Assembly: GCF_016428755.1 (NCBI RefSeq)
Contig: NZ_JAELTI010000008.1
Coordinates: forward strand, 27,747 to 91,746
Length of the DNA stretch: 64,000 bases
Direction: 5' to 3'
Source: Allobosea sp. ASV33
GTDB taxonomy: Bacteria; Pseudomonadota; Alphaproteobacteria; Rhizobiales; Beijerinckiaceae
Of this stretch, positions 15,899 through 25,320 are shown in pieces. The first letter of the stretch is position 1; every line of letters starts with the position of its first letter. The notes under the pieces were generated by a model. The model searched no databases, was not told the origin of the DNA, and saw only the letters and a list, made by a program, of their open reading frames with translations. The position numbers and the translations under genes were made by a program.

Positions 15899-16819
15899 CT
15901 ACTCGGCCGCCTCGCGCCATTCGTCGAGCCAGCCGCTCCAGCGCGCGAAGCAATCCGCCATCACGCTGGCGATCGCCTGCTCGACCGCGCCGAAGCCGGC
16001 ATGCGGCTCCAGCGTCGCCTCATTCATGTAGAGCGCGCGGTTCACCTCGATCTGCAAGGCATGCACGCCGGCGGCCGGCGCGCCGTAATGCTCGGTGATG
16101 AAGCCGCCGGCATAGGGCCGGTTGCGGGTGACGCTGAAACCCAGCCGCGTGAAGGCCTGTTCGGCGATGTCGATGATGTAGCCGGCCGCGCTGGTGCCGA
16201 AGCGGTCGCCCAGGATGATGTCCGACTTCGCCAGCCCGTCGCGGTCGAGCCCGGCCGAGGGCATCGAATGCGCATCGACGAGGATGCAGGTGCCGAACAC
16301 CCCTTGCGTGCGCTGGACGAGGCTGCGCAAGCCTGCGTGATAGGGCCGGTAGAGCTCCTCGATCCGGGCGAGCCCCTCCTGGATCGGGATCCGCCCGAAA
16401 TAGATCTCCTGCGCGTCGCCGACGATGCGCGGGATCGTGCCGAGCCCGCCGGCCACCCGCATCGAGCGGGTATTGGCGAAGGGCGGCACCCGCCCTTCGA
16501 ACATGCGCGGATCGAGCTCGTAGGGCTCGCGGTTCACATCGAGATAGGCGCGCGGGAACTCGGCCACGAGCAGCGGCGCGCCGAGCGAGACGCTCTGCGC
16601 GAACAGCCGGTCGACATAGGCATCCTCGGAGCGCCGGAGGCTGCGCAGCGGCAGGCGCGCCGCCTCGACGAAGCCGCGTGGATAGCAGCGCCCGGCATGC
16701 GGCACGTCGACCACAACCGGCACGACCTGGAGGGCCGGCTGGTACAGGCTGAACGGCCGCTCGATCTCGGCGACGACGTCGTCCGGCGCGGGCGGGAAGG
16801 GGGCGGAGGACAGGCTCAT
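15899..16819 (-). CDS. N-formylglutamate amidohydrolase family protein
   Basis: The 306-residue protein belongs to the FGase family, zinc-dependent hydrolases that release formate from N-formylglutamate in histidine or formamide catabolism. Visible features are VVDVPHAGRCYPRGF (metal His), RSEDAYVDRLF, LDVNREPYELD, LVDAHSMPS (second metal region) and LQIEVNRALYM near the C-terminus. The longer open frame up to 17416 is antisense to cpdR; the start at 16819 (MSLSSAPFPP) is chosen because family homology begins soon after. It is divergent from cpdR across 222 bases. No other hut genes are in view, so the role in histidine use is uncertain. Confidence 0.85.
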   Translation of the reverse strand: MSLSSAPFPPAPDDVVAEIERPFSLYQPALQVVPVVVDVPHAGRCYPRGFVEAARLPLRSLRRSEDAYVDRLFAQSVSLGAPLLVAEFPRAYLDVNREPYELDPRMFEGRVPPFANTRSMRVAGGLGTIPRIVGDAQEIYFGRIPIQEGLARIEELYRPYHAGLRSLVQRTQGVFGTCILVDAHSMPSAGLDRDGLAKSDIILGDRFGTSAAGYIIDIAEQAFTRLGFSVTRNRPYAGGFITEHYGAPAAGVHALQIEVNRALYMNEATLEPHAGFGAVEQAIASVMADCFARWSGWLDEWREAAE

Positions 16820-17041
16820 TTCGGCCGACTGAAGCACACAAAACGGGACGGTTGAAGCGAAGTCGCAAAACCCCGGAAATTCAGCGCCTGGATTCACGCC
16901 TTGTTTACCATGATGTTGCCTTATGGAGAGACATGGTTCCAACTGTGCGGCCGGGTGAGTACCCAACCGTTCCAGACCCGGCTCCGAGTCGGGGCGCCAG
17001 ACGTTTAGAAACACAGGCCTCAGGGACGACAGATCAGGCCC

Positions 17042-17401
17042 ATGACGAAGATACTGCTCGCTGAAGACGACAACGATATGCGTCGCTTCCTGGTCAAGGC
17101 CCTGCAGAACGCAGGCTACGACGTCGCTTCCTTCGATAACGGCCTGTCGGCCTATAACCGCCTGCGCGAGGAGCCGTTCGAGCTCCTGCTGACGGATATC
17201 GTCATGCCGGAGATGGACGGCATCGAGCTGGCGCGCCGCGCCACCGAGCTCGATCCCGACATCAAGGTGATGTTCATCACGGGCTTCGCCGCGGTGGCGC
17301 TGAACCCCGATTCGCAGACGCCGAAGGATGCCAAGGTGCTGTCCAAGCCCTTCCACCTGCGCGAGCTTGTCAACGAGGTCGAGAAGCTGCTGGCGGCCTG
17401 A
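17042..17401 (+). CDS. cpdR: Single-domain response regulator CpdR
   Basis: The 119-residue protein is a lone receiver domain without an output domain. It has the acidic pair EDDN, phospho-acceptor Asp52 in LLLTDIVMPEMDG, the Thr in FITGFAAVAL, and SKPFHL with the conserved Lys. The sequence closely matches CpdR of Caulobacter and rhizobia. Unphosphorylated CpdR localises ClpXP and primes degradation of cell-cycle proteins such as CtrA-pathway factors; the CckA-ChpT phosphorelay controls it. It is monocistronic, followed 170 bases later by tRNA-Val. Confidence 0.93.
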   Translation: MTKILLAEDDNDMRRFLVKALQNAGYDVASFDNGLSAYNRLREEPFELLLTDIVMPEMDGIELARRATELDPDIKVMFITGFAAVALNPDSQTPKDAKVLSKPFHLRELVNEVEKLLAA

Positions 17402-17570
17402 GGGGCCGTTCGGCACCGCGCCGATGCGGGTGCCAACAGCCCGTTGAGAATTTATGCGGCAAACGCCTTGCCACCCGCGAAGCGAGTCGCTATAGCCCCC
17501 TCACCTCGCAGCGTGACCGCGGCCAACACGGCTCGGACACGCTTCCGGAAGCCACCGCAAGGCGGCAAAC

Positions 17571-17645
<75 letters not shown>

Positions 17646-17670
17646 TACAAGCCCTTGAAATACAGGGACG

Positions 17671-17699
17671 AAAGGCCGCCTCACCGGGCGGCCTTTTTG
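17671..17699 (+). terminator. Terminator after tRNA-Val
   Basis: AAAGGCCGCC-TCACCG-GGCGGCCTTTTT is a classic rho-independent hairpin with a T run. It lies just before the stop of the convergent LysR gene. Confidence 0.85.
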
Positions 17700-17708
17700 C
17701 TTTCGGCC

Positions 17709-18617
17709 TCACCCCGCCTCGCTCGGTGCGAGCTGGCGCACGAAGCGGCGCAGCAGCGTCTCGAAGGCCGCCAGCGCCGGCGAGGCCGTGCGGCCGCCCA
17801 GCCTGATCATCACGATGTCCCGCGCGATCGAAGGGTCGGTCAGCGGGCGCACGATGACCGAGGCCGGCGCCACCGCCCGCGCATAGGTCGGCAGCACGGC
17901 GATGCCGAGCCCGGCCTCGACCAGCGCCAGGGCGGTCGTGATCTGCGTCACCTCATAGGCCGGCTTCAGCGTGATCTCGGCGGTCTCGTAGCCGACCTCG
18001 GCGAGCAGGCGGATGCCGCTGTCGCGGGTCAGCGTCACCAGCGGCTCGTCGGCAAGGTCGCGCCACGCCACCGAATCGCGCTCGGCGAAACGGCTGCCGC
18101 GCCCGCAGAACAGCATCAGGCTGTCGCGAGCCAGCGTCGTGCGCTCGATCGTGTCGTCGAGCGCCGGAAAGGTCCCGACGCCGCAATCGGCCTTGCCGAA
18201 GCGCACGGCCTCGACGACGAGATCGTTGCGCGCATCGATGATCGCGACCTGCAAGCCCGGATATTTCTGCTGCAGCGCCACGATCGTCGGCGGCATGATC
18301 ACCGCCGCGAGCAGTGGCGGCACCGCGACCACGATGCGCCCCCGCCGGCGCTCGGCCAGGCCATTGGCGTTCAGCACGGCGGTGTCGAGGTCCTGCACGA
18401 TCTTCAGCGCCGCGCCGTGAAACTCGCGCCCGCCCTCGGTCAGCTCGACCCGCCGGGTCGTGCGGTCGAGCACGCGGATGCCGAGTTCGCGCTCCAGATC
18501 GCGCACGAGCTGGGACAGCGCCGGCTGCGCCATGTTCAGGCGCTCGGCCGCCTTGGTGAAGGTGCCCTGCTCGGTCACGGCCAGGAAGGCCTGGATCTGG
18601 CGCAATGTGATCGCCAT
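17709..18617 (-). CDS. LysR family transcriptional regulator
   Basis: This 302-residue LysR protein has an N-terminal winged helix (LRQIQAFLAVTEQGTFTKAA, then RLNMAQPALSQLVRDLE) and a periplasmic-binding-protein-like effector domain from about residue 90. It is divergent from the DapA-like lyase gene across 217 bases. By the usual LysR rule it probably controls that gene and the catabolic operon beyond. A possible LysR-type site in the gap is ATTC-ATAC-GAAT (18650-18661). The inducer is unknown; an aromatic amino acid metabolite is plausible from the neighbours. Confidence 0.9.
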   Translation of the reverse strand: MAITLRQIQAFLAVTEQGTFTKAAERLNMAQPALSQLVRDLERELGIRVLDRTTRRVELTEGGREFHGAALKIVQDLDTAVLNANGLAERRRGRIVVAVPPLLAAVIMPPTIVALQQKYPGLQVAIIDARNDLVVEAVRFGKADCGVGTFPALDDTIERTTLARDSLMLFCGRGSRFAERDSVAWRDLADEPLVTLTRDSGIRLLAEVGYETAEITLKPAYEVTQITTALALVEAGLGIAVLPTYARAVAPASVIVRPLTDPSIARDIVMIRLGGRTASPALAAFETLLRRFVRQLAPSEAG

Positions 18618-18834
18618 GGGACGTCTCGATTTATAAGGATAGCTTCCGAATTCATACGAATGTTACGAGTTGCCGTATACCCCGGCTCTCATGCCATCAT
18701 CCCTCATCGCCCGGCATTTATGCGGGGCTGCCTGGGAGAGGCTGTCGGGCAAGGCATTTCGGATGATGGCGCGGAAGGATCGCGCGACCCGAGGCCATCC
18801 GCCCGAGCCGCTCCGGAATGCGGGAGCCGGCCTG

Positions 18835-19809
18835 ATGAAATACGCCAAGAAGGACGCCAAGGCCTATGCCCGCGCTCATATGAAGGGCATCTGGGCGGCC
18901 GCGCTCACGCCCTTCACCCCGGCCCTCGCCATCGACGAGGAGGGCTTCAGCCGGAACATCCGCCACTGGCTCGAAGATCTCGGGATCGACGGGCTGTTCA
19001 TCGCCGGTAAGCAGGGCGAGTTCTTCTCGATGTCGCTGGAGGAGCGCAAGCGCAATTTCGAGCTCGCGGTCGAGGCCTCGGCCGGCCGTGGCCAGACCAT
19101 CATGTCCTGCTCGGACCAGAACATGGACGTCGTCATCGACCTGGCCAAGCACGCCCAGAAGGTCGGCGCCGACTACATCGTCGTGCACGCGCCGATCCTG
19201 CATTTCTTCAAGGCGCAGGACGAGACGCTCTACGAGTACTACCGGACCATCGCCGAGAAGGTCGATATCGGCATCGCGCTCTGGAGCCACCCGGATTCCG
19301 GCTATCTGATGAGCCCGCAGCTCTGCAACCGGCTCGCCGATATCGAGAACGTGGTCGCGATCAAGTACAGCGTGCCGCGCCCGATGTATGCGGAACTGAC
19401 GCGGCTGGCCGGCGACCGCATCCTGGTCAGCACGGCGTCCGAGGAGGAGTGGCTCGACAATATCCTCGAGCTCGGCTGGCAGCTCTATCTCTGCTCCTCG
19501 CCGCCCTACCTGATCCAGACGGCGAACGACCGGCGCATGCGCGACTATACCGACCTCGCCTTCCGCGGCGAGGCCGAGAAGGCCCGCGCCATCCGCGACA
19601 GCCTCAACCCGGTGCGCGAGGCGCTGCGCGGCACGCGGCCGGCCGAGAAGCCGCATGCGCACCAGAAATACTGGCAGGAATTGCTCGGCCAGATCGGCGG
19701 ACGCGTGCGTGCGCCCATGCTGGAGCTGACCGAGGCCGAAAAGACCGCGACGCGCGCCGCCTTCGAAGCCTGCGGCCTGGGCAAGGCGCCGCTCGCGAAG
19801 GCCGGCTGA
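18835..19809 (+). CDS. DapA-superfamily class I lyase/aldolase, substrate unknown
   Basis: The 324-residue protein has the dihydrodipicolinate-synthase fold. GLFIAGKQGEFFSM corresponds to the GxxGE substrate-binding segment, and VVAIKYSVPRP carries the Schiff-base Lys. The Tyr expected in the third strand of DapA seems replaced by His (YIVVHAPILHFF), and the sequence is distant from true DapA, so lysine synthesis is unlikely. The start at 18835 has GGAG upstream; 55 upstream codons in the open frame are leader. It is immediately followed by 3-hydroxyanthranilate dioxygenase (33 bases), which suggests a pyruvate-forming aldolase or hydratase step in the same degradation route. That is inference. 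Confidence 0.75.
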   Translation: MKYAKKDAKAYARAHMKGIWAAALTPFTPALAIDEEGFSRNIRHWLEDLGIDGLFIAGKQGEFFSMSLEERKRNFELAVEASAGRGQTIMSCSDQNMDVVIDLAKHAQKVGADYIVVHAPILHFFKAQDETLYEYYRTIAEKVDIGIALWSHPDSGYLMSPQLCNRLADIENVVAIKYSVPRPMYAELTRLAGDRILVSTASEEEWLDNILELGWQLYLCSSPPYLIQTANDRRMRDYTDLAFRGEAEKARAIRDSLNPVREALRGTRPAEKPHAHQKYWQELLGQIGGRVRAPMLELTEAEKTATRAAFEACGLGKAPLAKAG

Positions 19810-19842
19810 ACGACATCACGAACGAGGACGGGAGTGGGAACC

Positions 19843-20394
19843 ATGGCGACCGAAGGACGGCTCAAGGCCTTCAACTTCAAGAAATGGATCGCGGAGCACG
19901 AGCACCTGCTCAAGCCGCCGGTCGGCAACAAGAAGGTGTTCGACGACGGCCAGATGACCGTGATGGTCGTCGGCGGGCCGAACCAGCGCGCCGACTATCA
20001 TGACGATCCGGTGGAGGAGTTCTTCTACCAGCTCAAGGGCGACATGATGCTGAAGCTGGTCGACAACGGGAAGCACTATGACGTGACGATCCGCGAGGGC
20101 GACGTCTTCCTGCTGCCGCCGCATGTGCGCCATTCCCCGCAGCGCCCGCAGGAAGGCTCGATCGGCCTTGTCGTCGAACCGGCCCGCCATGGCGATCAGG
20201 TCGACGGCTTCGAATGGTACTGCTTCGAGTGCCAGGGCCTCGTGCATCGCATCGAGCTCAAGGTGAAGGACCTCGTGAAGGACCTGCCGCCGCTCTATGA
20301 GGCCTTCTTCTCGGACGAGAAGGCGCGCACCTGCAAGCATTGCGGCGCGCTCCACCCCGGCCGCAAGCCCCCAGCCGGCTGGGTCGCGCTCTAA
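19843..20394 (+). CDS. nbaC: 3-hydroxyanthranilate 3,4-dioxygenase
   Basis: This 183-residue cupin opens the ring of 3-hydroxyanthranilate with O2 to give 2-amino-3-carboxymuconate semialdehyde. Metal ligands are visible in RADYHDDPVEEFFYQLKGD (His, Glu) and PPHVRHSPQRP (His). The C-terminal rubredoxin-like iron site of bacterial forms is present as CFECQ and CKHCG. The start at 19843 (MATEGRLK) has GGGAG upstream. The product can be decarboxylated towards 2-aminomuconate (NbaD, NbaE, NbaF) or close to quinolinate. No NbaD-type decarboxylase is visible in this window, so the onward route is open. Confidence 0.92.
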   Translation: MATEGRLKAFNFKKWIAEHEHLLKPPVGNKKVFDDGQMTVMVVGGPNQRADYHDDPVEEFFYQLKGDMMLKLVDNGKHYDVTIREGDVFLLPPHVRHSPQRPQEGSIGLVVEPARHGDQVDGFEWYCFECQGLVHRIELKVKDLVKDLPPLYEAFFSDEKARTCKHCGALHPGRKPPAGWVAL

Positions 20395-20576
20395 GGGTGC
20401 CGCATCGAAAGGCGGGCTCCCCGTTCAGGGCGAGTCCGTGCTTGGATAACGGGCAGCGGCGCCTTGCGCCCCGGCCGGGGCGCGGTGATGTTGCGCGGGA
20501 ACAGGCCTAAGCGCGGCGGCGCAGAAACGCCGCGTCGAACCATCTCAGAGGCAAAACGGAACGACTGGAGTCCATG

Positions 20577-21740
20577 ATGAAATTGCGCGGATTGCTCTTC
20601 GGCATCGCGACGACGCTGGCGGCCTCCACGGCGCTGGCCCAGCAGCCGGTCAAGATCGGCATGATCACCACCTTGTCGGGTCCCGGCGGCTATCTCGGCC
20701 AGGACATCCGCGACGCCTTCAAGCTCGCCATCGACCTGGAGGGCGGCAAGCTCGGCGGCGTGCCGGTCGAGCTCGTCGTCGAGGACGATGCGCTGAAGCC
20801 CGGCCAGGGCAAGCAGATCGCCGAGAAGATGCTGAAGACCGACGGCATCAGGATCATGACCGGTATCGTCTTCTCGAACGTCGCCGGCGCGACCGTGCCC
20901 GATATCGTCGATTCGGGCGCGCTCTATGTCAGCCCGAACGCCGCGCCTTCGAATTTCGCCGGCAAGGAGTGCAACGCCAACTACTTCGTCGTGTCCTGGC
21001 AAAACGACAGCCTGCACGAGAGCGCCGGGCAATACGCCACCAATCTCGGCTACAAGAAGGCCTTCATCCTCGCCCCGAACTACCAGGCCGGCAAGGATGC
21101 GCTGACCGGCTTCAAGCGCATGTTCAAGGGCGAGATCGCTGGCGAGGTCTATACCCGCCTCGACCAGACCGATTTCGCCCCGGAAATGGCGCAGATCCGC
21201 GCGGCCAATCCCGATGTCGTCTTCCAGTTCCATCCCGGCGGCCTCGGCATCGCCTTCCTGCGCCAGTATCAGCAGGCCGGCCTGCTCGGAACGATCCCGA
21301 TGGTGCTGGCCGAGCCCTCGCTTGACTCGACCACGCTGAAGGCGGTCGGCGAATCCGCGCTCGGCCTCAACGTCACCGCGCACTGGAATTCGGATTTCGA
21401 CAACGCGGCCAACAAGAAATTCATGGAGGCCTGGACCAAGGCCTATAATCGCGCCCCGACCTATTATGCCAGCCAGGGCTACGACGCCGCGCTCGCCATC
21501 GCCTCGGCTCTGAAGGCGACCGGCGGCAAGACCGACGTGCCCGCGCTGCGCACGGCACTGGCCAAGGCCGATTTCCAGTCGGTCCGCGGCGCCTTCAAGT
21601 TCGGCCCGAACCAGCACCCGGTGCAGGATTGGTATTCCCTGAAGGTCGAAAAGGGCGCCGACGGCACGCCGGTGCTCAAGACCACCGGCAAGGTGCTGAG
21701 CAACCACGGCGACGTCTACGCCAAGGACTGCAAGCTCTGA
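20577..21740 (+). CDS. ABC transporter substrate-binding protein, Leu/Ile/Val family
   Basis: The 387-residue periplasmic binding protein (Peripl_BP_6 type) starts with signal peptide MKLRGLLFGIATTLAASTALA. PVKIGMITTLSGPGGYLGQD follows, typical of LivJ-like proteins. The start at 20577 is chosen over the adjacent ATG 20574 because GGAG then sits 6 bases away. Proteins of this branch next to aromatic catabolic genes often bind aromatic acids rather than amino acids. The paired permease and ATPase genes follow after an inverted-repeat element. Confidence 0.88.
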   Translation: MKLRGLLFGIATTLAASTALAQQPVKIGMITTLSGPGGYLGQDIRDAFKLAIDLEGGKLGGVPVELVVEDDALKPGQGKQIAEKMLKTDGIRIMTGIVFSNVAGATVPDIVDSGALYVSPNAAPSNFAGKECNANYFVVSWQNDSLHESAGQYATNLGYKKAFILAPNYQAGKDALTGFKRMFKGEIAGEVYTRLDQTDFAPEMAQIRAANPDVVFQFHPGGLGIAFLRQYQQAGLLGTIPMVLAEPSLDSTTLKAVGESALGLNVTAHWNSDFDNAANKKFMEAWTKAYNRAPTYYASQGYDAALAIASALKATGGKTDVPALRTALAKADFQSVRGAFKFGPNQHPVQDWYSLKVEKGADGTPVLKTTGKVLSNHGDVYAKDCKL

Positions 21741-21751
21741 GGAACCAAGCC

Positions 21752-21895
21752 GTCATTCCGGGGCAGGCCAAAGGCCTGAGCCCGGAACCCAGAACCGATG
21801 CCGCCGACGCGGTGGCGCTGTACCGTTCCGCTTGACGATGAGACGCATCGGTTCTGGATTCCGGGCTCTTCGCTGACGCGAAGCCCCGGAATGAC
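21752..21895. repeat. Interspersed inverted-repeat element, long variant R3
   Basis: This 144-base form starts GTCATTCCGGGGCAGGC and ends AAGCCCCGGAATGAC. An inner pair, CCAGAACCGATGC and GCATCGGTTCTGG, makes a long hairpin. It occupies the gap between the binding-protein gene and the first permease gene of the same operon. Confidence 0.8.
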
Positions 21896-21940
21896 AGCGT
21901 CGTTTCGATCCAAATCCAGCGCGTTCCAACCCCGGCAACA

Positions 21941-22855
21941 ATGACGCTCGTTCTCGAACAATTGCTCAACGGCCTGCAGTTCGGCGTGATGCTGTTCCTG
22001 CTCGCGGCCGGGCTGACGCTGATCTTCGGCATCATGGGTGTGATCAACCTCGCCCACGGCTCGCTCTACATGGTCGGCGCCTATGCCGCCGCCTTCGCCG
22101 CGGCGCAGACCGGCTCATTCCTGCTTGCCCTTCTCGCCGGCCTCGCCGCAGCCGCCTTCATCGGCATGGTGATGGAGCTCGTCGTGCTGCGCCGGCTCTA
22201 TGCGCGCGACCATCTCGACCAGGTGCTGGCGACCTTCGCTCTGATCCTGATCTTCAACCAGAGCGTGACCATCCTGTTCGGACGGCAACCGCTCTTCGTC
22301 GCGATTCCCCCCGCGCTGAACGGCTCGGTCCAGCTCCTGCCGGGATTGGTCTACCCGGTCTATCGCCTCGCCATCATCGCGGTCGGCCTCCTCGTCGCGC
22401 TCGGCCTCTACCTGCTGATCAACCGCACCCGCGTCGGCATGCTGGTTCGGGCCGGCGCCACCCATCGCGAGATGGTGCGCGCGCTCGGCGTCGATATCCG
22501 CCTGCTCTACACCGCCGTCTTCGGGCTCGGCGCCTTGCTTGCCGGCCTCGCCGGGCTGATGGCCGGGCCGATCTTGGCCGTGCAGGTCGGCATGGGCGAG
22601 CAGATCCTGATCATGACCTTCGTCGTGGTGGTGATCGGCGGCGTCGGCTCGATCCGCGGCGCCTTCTTCGGCGCGCTGATCGTCGGCCTCGTCGACACGT
22701 CGTTGCGCGCCTTCGCGCCCGGCCTGCTGCGCCATGTCATGACGGGGTCGGAGGCCGATGCGCTCGGGGCCGGCCTCGCCTCGATGGGCATCTACCTGCT
22801 GATGGCGATCGTGCTGCTGGTGCGGCCCAAGGGACTGTTCCCCGCCCATGTCTGA
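21941..22855 (+). CDS. Branched-chain amino acid-type ABC permease (LivH-like)
   Basis: The 304-residue inner-membrane protein has about eight hydrophobic segments. It begins LEQLLNGLQFGVMLFLLAAG and IFGIMGVINLAHGSLYMVGA, the LivH signature region. The EAA-like loop GADIR-type sequence appears as ALGVDIRLLYTAVFGLGA. It overlaps the next permease gene by 8 bases, so they are translated together. It forms the importer with the following three genes. Confidence 0.9.
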   Translation: MTLVLEQLLNGLQFGVMLFLLAAGLTLIFGIMGVINLAHGSLYMVGAYAAAFAAAQTGSFLLALLAGLAAAAFIGMVMELVVLRRLYARDHLDQVLATFALILIFNQSVTILFGRQPLFVAIPPALNGSVQLLPGLVYPVYRLAIIAVGLLVALGLYLLINRTRVGMLVRAGATHREMVRALGVDIRLLYTAVFGLGALLAGLAGLMAGPILAVQVGMGEQILIMTFVVVVIGGVGSIRGAFFGALIVGLVDTSLRAFAPGLLRHVMTGSEADALGAGLASMGIYLLMAIVLLVRPKGLFPAHV

Positions 22856-23870
22856 GAACGCCCTCACCCGCACCGACACCGCCGCGTCCGGATCGGGCCG
22901 CATCATCGCGCTGATCGCCCTTGCCGCAGCGCTGATCGCCCTGCCCTTCGTCGTCCAGGCGCTCGGCCAGCCGGCGCTGGTGCCGCTGGCGACGCGCGTC
23001 CTGATCTACGCGATCGCCGCCGCCAGCCTGAACCTCGCGCTCGGCTTCGGCGGGATGGTGAGCTTCGGCCACGCCGCCTTCTTCGGCATCGGCGGCTACG
23101 CGGTCGGCATCCTATACCGCACGATGATGGACGACGCGCTCTTCCTCGGCTTCATCCCCGGCACGGACCAGCTCCTGATCACGCTGCCGGCCGCGATCCT
23201 CGTCGCCGGCCTCTTCGCCTGCATCATCGGCGCGCTCTCGCTGCGCACCGCCGGCGTGCAGTTCATCATGATCACGCTCGCCTTCGCGCAGATGCTGTTC
23301 TTCCTCTTCGTCTCGCTCAAGGCCTATGGCGGCGATGACGGCATGACGATCCGCCGCCGCAACGCGCTGTTCGACCTCAACACCCGCGACGATGTCACCT
23401 TCTATTTCATCTGCCTGGCGATCGCGGCGCTGGTCTTCCTCGTGCTCTGGCGCATCGTCGGCTCGCGCTTCGGCATGGTGCTCGCGGGCATCCGCCAGAA
23501 CGAGCGGCGCATGGCGGCGATCGGCATCGCGCCCTATCGCTACAAGCTCGCCGCCTTCGTCATCTCCGGCATGGGCGCAGGGCTCGCCGGCGCGCTGATG
23601 GCGAACTACCTGCGCTTCGTCAGCCCCGACATGCTGCACTGGACCAAGTCCGGCGAGCTGATGATCATGGTCATCCTCGGCGGCGTCGGCACCTTGCTCG
23701 GCCCGCTGCTCGGCGCTGCCGCGCTGGTCATCCTCGAAACCGTGCTGACGAGCTGGACCGAGCATTGGCAGCTCGTGCTCGGGCCGATCCTGCTGCTCGT
23801 CGTGCTCTTCACCCAGGGCGGATTGAACGGGCTCCTCAATCGCCTCGGCCTCGGCAGGAGCGCGCCATGA
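22848..23870 (+). CDS. Branched-chain amino acid-type ABC permease (LivM-like)
   Basis: The 340-residue permease has multiple hydrophobic helices and the LivM motif SLNLALGFGGMVSFGHAAFFG. The coupling region RQNERRMAAIGIAPYRYKLAAF is clear. It starts inside the end of the LivH-like gene, and its stop overlaps the ATPase start (ATGA). The length is normal for the family. Confidence 0.9.
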   Translation: MSENALTRTDTAASGSGRIIALIALAAALIALPFVVQALGQPALVPLATRVLIYAIAAASLNLALGFGGMVSFGHAAFFGIGGYAVGILYRTMMDDALFLGFIPGTDQLLITLPAAILVAGLFACIIGALSLRTAGVQFIMITLAFAQMLFFLFVSLKAYGGDDGMTIRRRNALFDLNTRDDVTFYFICLAIAALVFLVLWRIVGSRFGMVLAGIRQNERRMAAIGIAPYRYKLAAFVISGMGAGLAGALMANYLRFVSPDMLHWTKSGELMIMVILGGVGTLLGPLLGAAALVILETVLTSWTEHWQLVLGPILLLVVLFTQGGLNGLLNRLGLGRSAP

Positions 23871-24619
23871 CCGCGACGCTGCTGTCCGTGCGCGGCCTGC
23901 GCAAGCGCTTCGGCGGCCTCGTCGCGACCGACGGCGTCGATCTCGATGTCCGCGACGGCGAGATCCATGCGCTGATCGGCCCCAACGGCGCCGGCAAGAC
24001 CACCCTGCTGACCCAGCTCTTCGGCGAGCTGACCCATGACGAGGGCGCGATCACGCTGTCGGGCGAGGAGATCGGCGCCCTGTCGACGCCGCAGCGCGTG
24101 AAGCGCGGTGTCGCTCGCACCTTCCAGATCAACCAGCTCCTGCCGGACTTCACGATGCTCGACAATGTCGCGCTCGCCGTGCAGGCCCATGATGGCCACA
24201 GCTTCCGCTTCTTCGGCAACGCCCGCCGCGACGAAGCGTTGCGCGGCCGCGCCCGCCAGCATCTTGCGACCGCAGGTCTGAGCCACCGCGCCGAGGTCAA
24301 GGTCGCCGATCTCTCCCATGGCGAGCAGAAGCAGCTCGAATTCGCGATCGCGCTCGCCTGCGAGCCGCGCCTGCTCCTGCTCGACGAGCCGATGGCGGGG
24401 CTCGGCCATGCCGAGAGCGAGCAGATGGTCGCGATGCTCTCAGGCCTGAAGGGCCGCGTCACCATGCTCCTGGTCGAGCATGACATGGACGCCGTCTTCG
24501 CCTTGGCCGACCGCATCTCCGTGCTGGTCTATGGCCGGGTCATCGCCACCGGCACGGCCGATGAGATCCGCGACAATCCGGAGGTCCGCACCGCCTATCT
24601 CGGCGAGGGAGACGCCTGA
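23867..24619 (+). CDS. ABC transporter ATP-binding protein (LivG-like)
   Basis: The 250-residue ATPase has Walker A GPNGAGKTTL, signature LSHGEQKQLE (Gly-His replaces the usual Gly-Gly, common in LivG) and Walker B LLLLDEPMAGL. The switch His is in LLVEHDMDAVF. The start at 23867 overlaps the upstream stop and has AGGAG nearby; the longer frame from 23765 is an artefact. It powers the importer with the LivF-like protein. Confidence 0.92.
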   Translation: MTATLLSVRGLRKRFGGLVATDGVDLDVRDGEIHALIGPNGAGKTTLLTQLFGELTHDEGAITLSGEEIGALSTPQRVKRGVARTFQINQLLPDFTMLDNVALAVQAHDGHSFRFFGNARRDEALRGRARQHLATAGLSHRAEVKVADLSHGEQKQLEFAIALACEPRLLLLDEPMAGLGHAESEQMVAMLSGLKGRVTMLLVEHDMDAVFALADRISVLVYGRVIATGTADEIRDNPEVRTAYLGEGDA

Positions 24620-25320
24620 TGCTCAGCGTGCGCAACCTGCAATCCGCCTATGGCCGAAGCCAGGTGCTGTTCGATGTCGCGCTCGACATCGCCGAGGGCG
24701 AGGTCGTGACCCTGCTCGGCCGTAACGGCATGGGCAAGACCACGACCGTGCGCTCGATCATGGGGCTGCTCGCGCCCAAGGGCGGCGACATCCGCTTCGA
24801 GAGCCGGGACGTCCGCGGCATCGCGCCCGAGAAGATCGCCCGCTGCGGCATCGGCCTCGTGCCCGAGGGCCGGCAGGTCTTCCCGACACTAAGCGTCCGC
24901 GAAAACCTCGTCGCCACTGCCTCGAACCGGCTCAAGCGCGCCTCGCCCTGGACGCTGGAACGGGTCTACGCCCTGTTCCCCCGCCTGCAGGAGCGCGCCG
25001 GCCAATCGGCCCGCACCCTCTCGGGCGGCGAGCAGCAGATGCTCGCGGTCGGCCGCGCGCTGATGACCAATCCGAAGCTCCTGATCCTCGATGAAGCGAC
25101 GGAAGGCCTGGCGCCGGTGATCCGCGCCGAGATCTGGGGCTGCATCGAAGCATTGAAGGCGCAGGGCCAGTCGATCCTGCTGATCGACAAGAACATCAAT
25201 GTGCTCAAGCGCATCGCCGACCGGCACTACATCATCGAAAAGGGCCGCACGGTCTGGTCCGGCTCCAGCACCGACCTCGCTGCCAATGCGGAACTGGTGC
25301 ATCGCTATGTCGGCGTCTGA
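24619..25320 (+). CDS. ABC transporter ATP-binding protein (LivF-like)
   Basis: The 233-residue ATPase has Walker A GRNGMGKTTT, signature LSGGEQQML and Walker B LLILDEATEGL. The switch region reads LLIDKNINVL, where the usual His is Asn or Lys; LivF proteins often carry such variants. It starts one base inside the LivG-like stop (TGATG). The next gene starts 14 bases before its own stop, so the operon is tightly coupled. Confidence 0.92.
   Translation: MLSVRNLQSAYGRSQVLFDVALDIAEGEVVTLLGRNGMGKTTTVRSIMGLLAPKGGDIRFESRDVRGIAPEKIARCGIGLVPEGRQVFPTLSVRENLVATASNRLKRASPWTLERVYALFPRLQERAGQSARTLSGGEQQMLAVGRALMTNPKLLILDEATEGLAPVIRAEIWGCIEALKAQGQSILLIDKNINVLKRIADRHYIIEKGRTVWSGSSTDLAANAELVHRYVGV

Noticed and set aside
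16820..17416. N-terminal extension of the N-formylglutamate amidohydrolase frame by 199 residues
   Set aside because: It runs antisense through cpdR, and the protein family begins at 16819.
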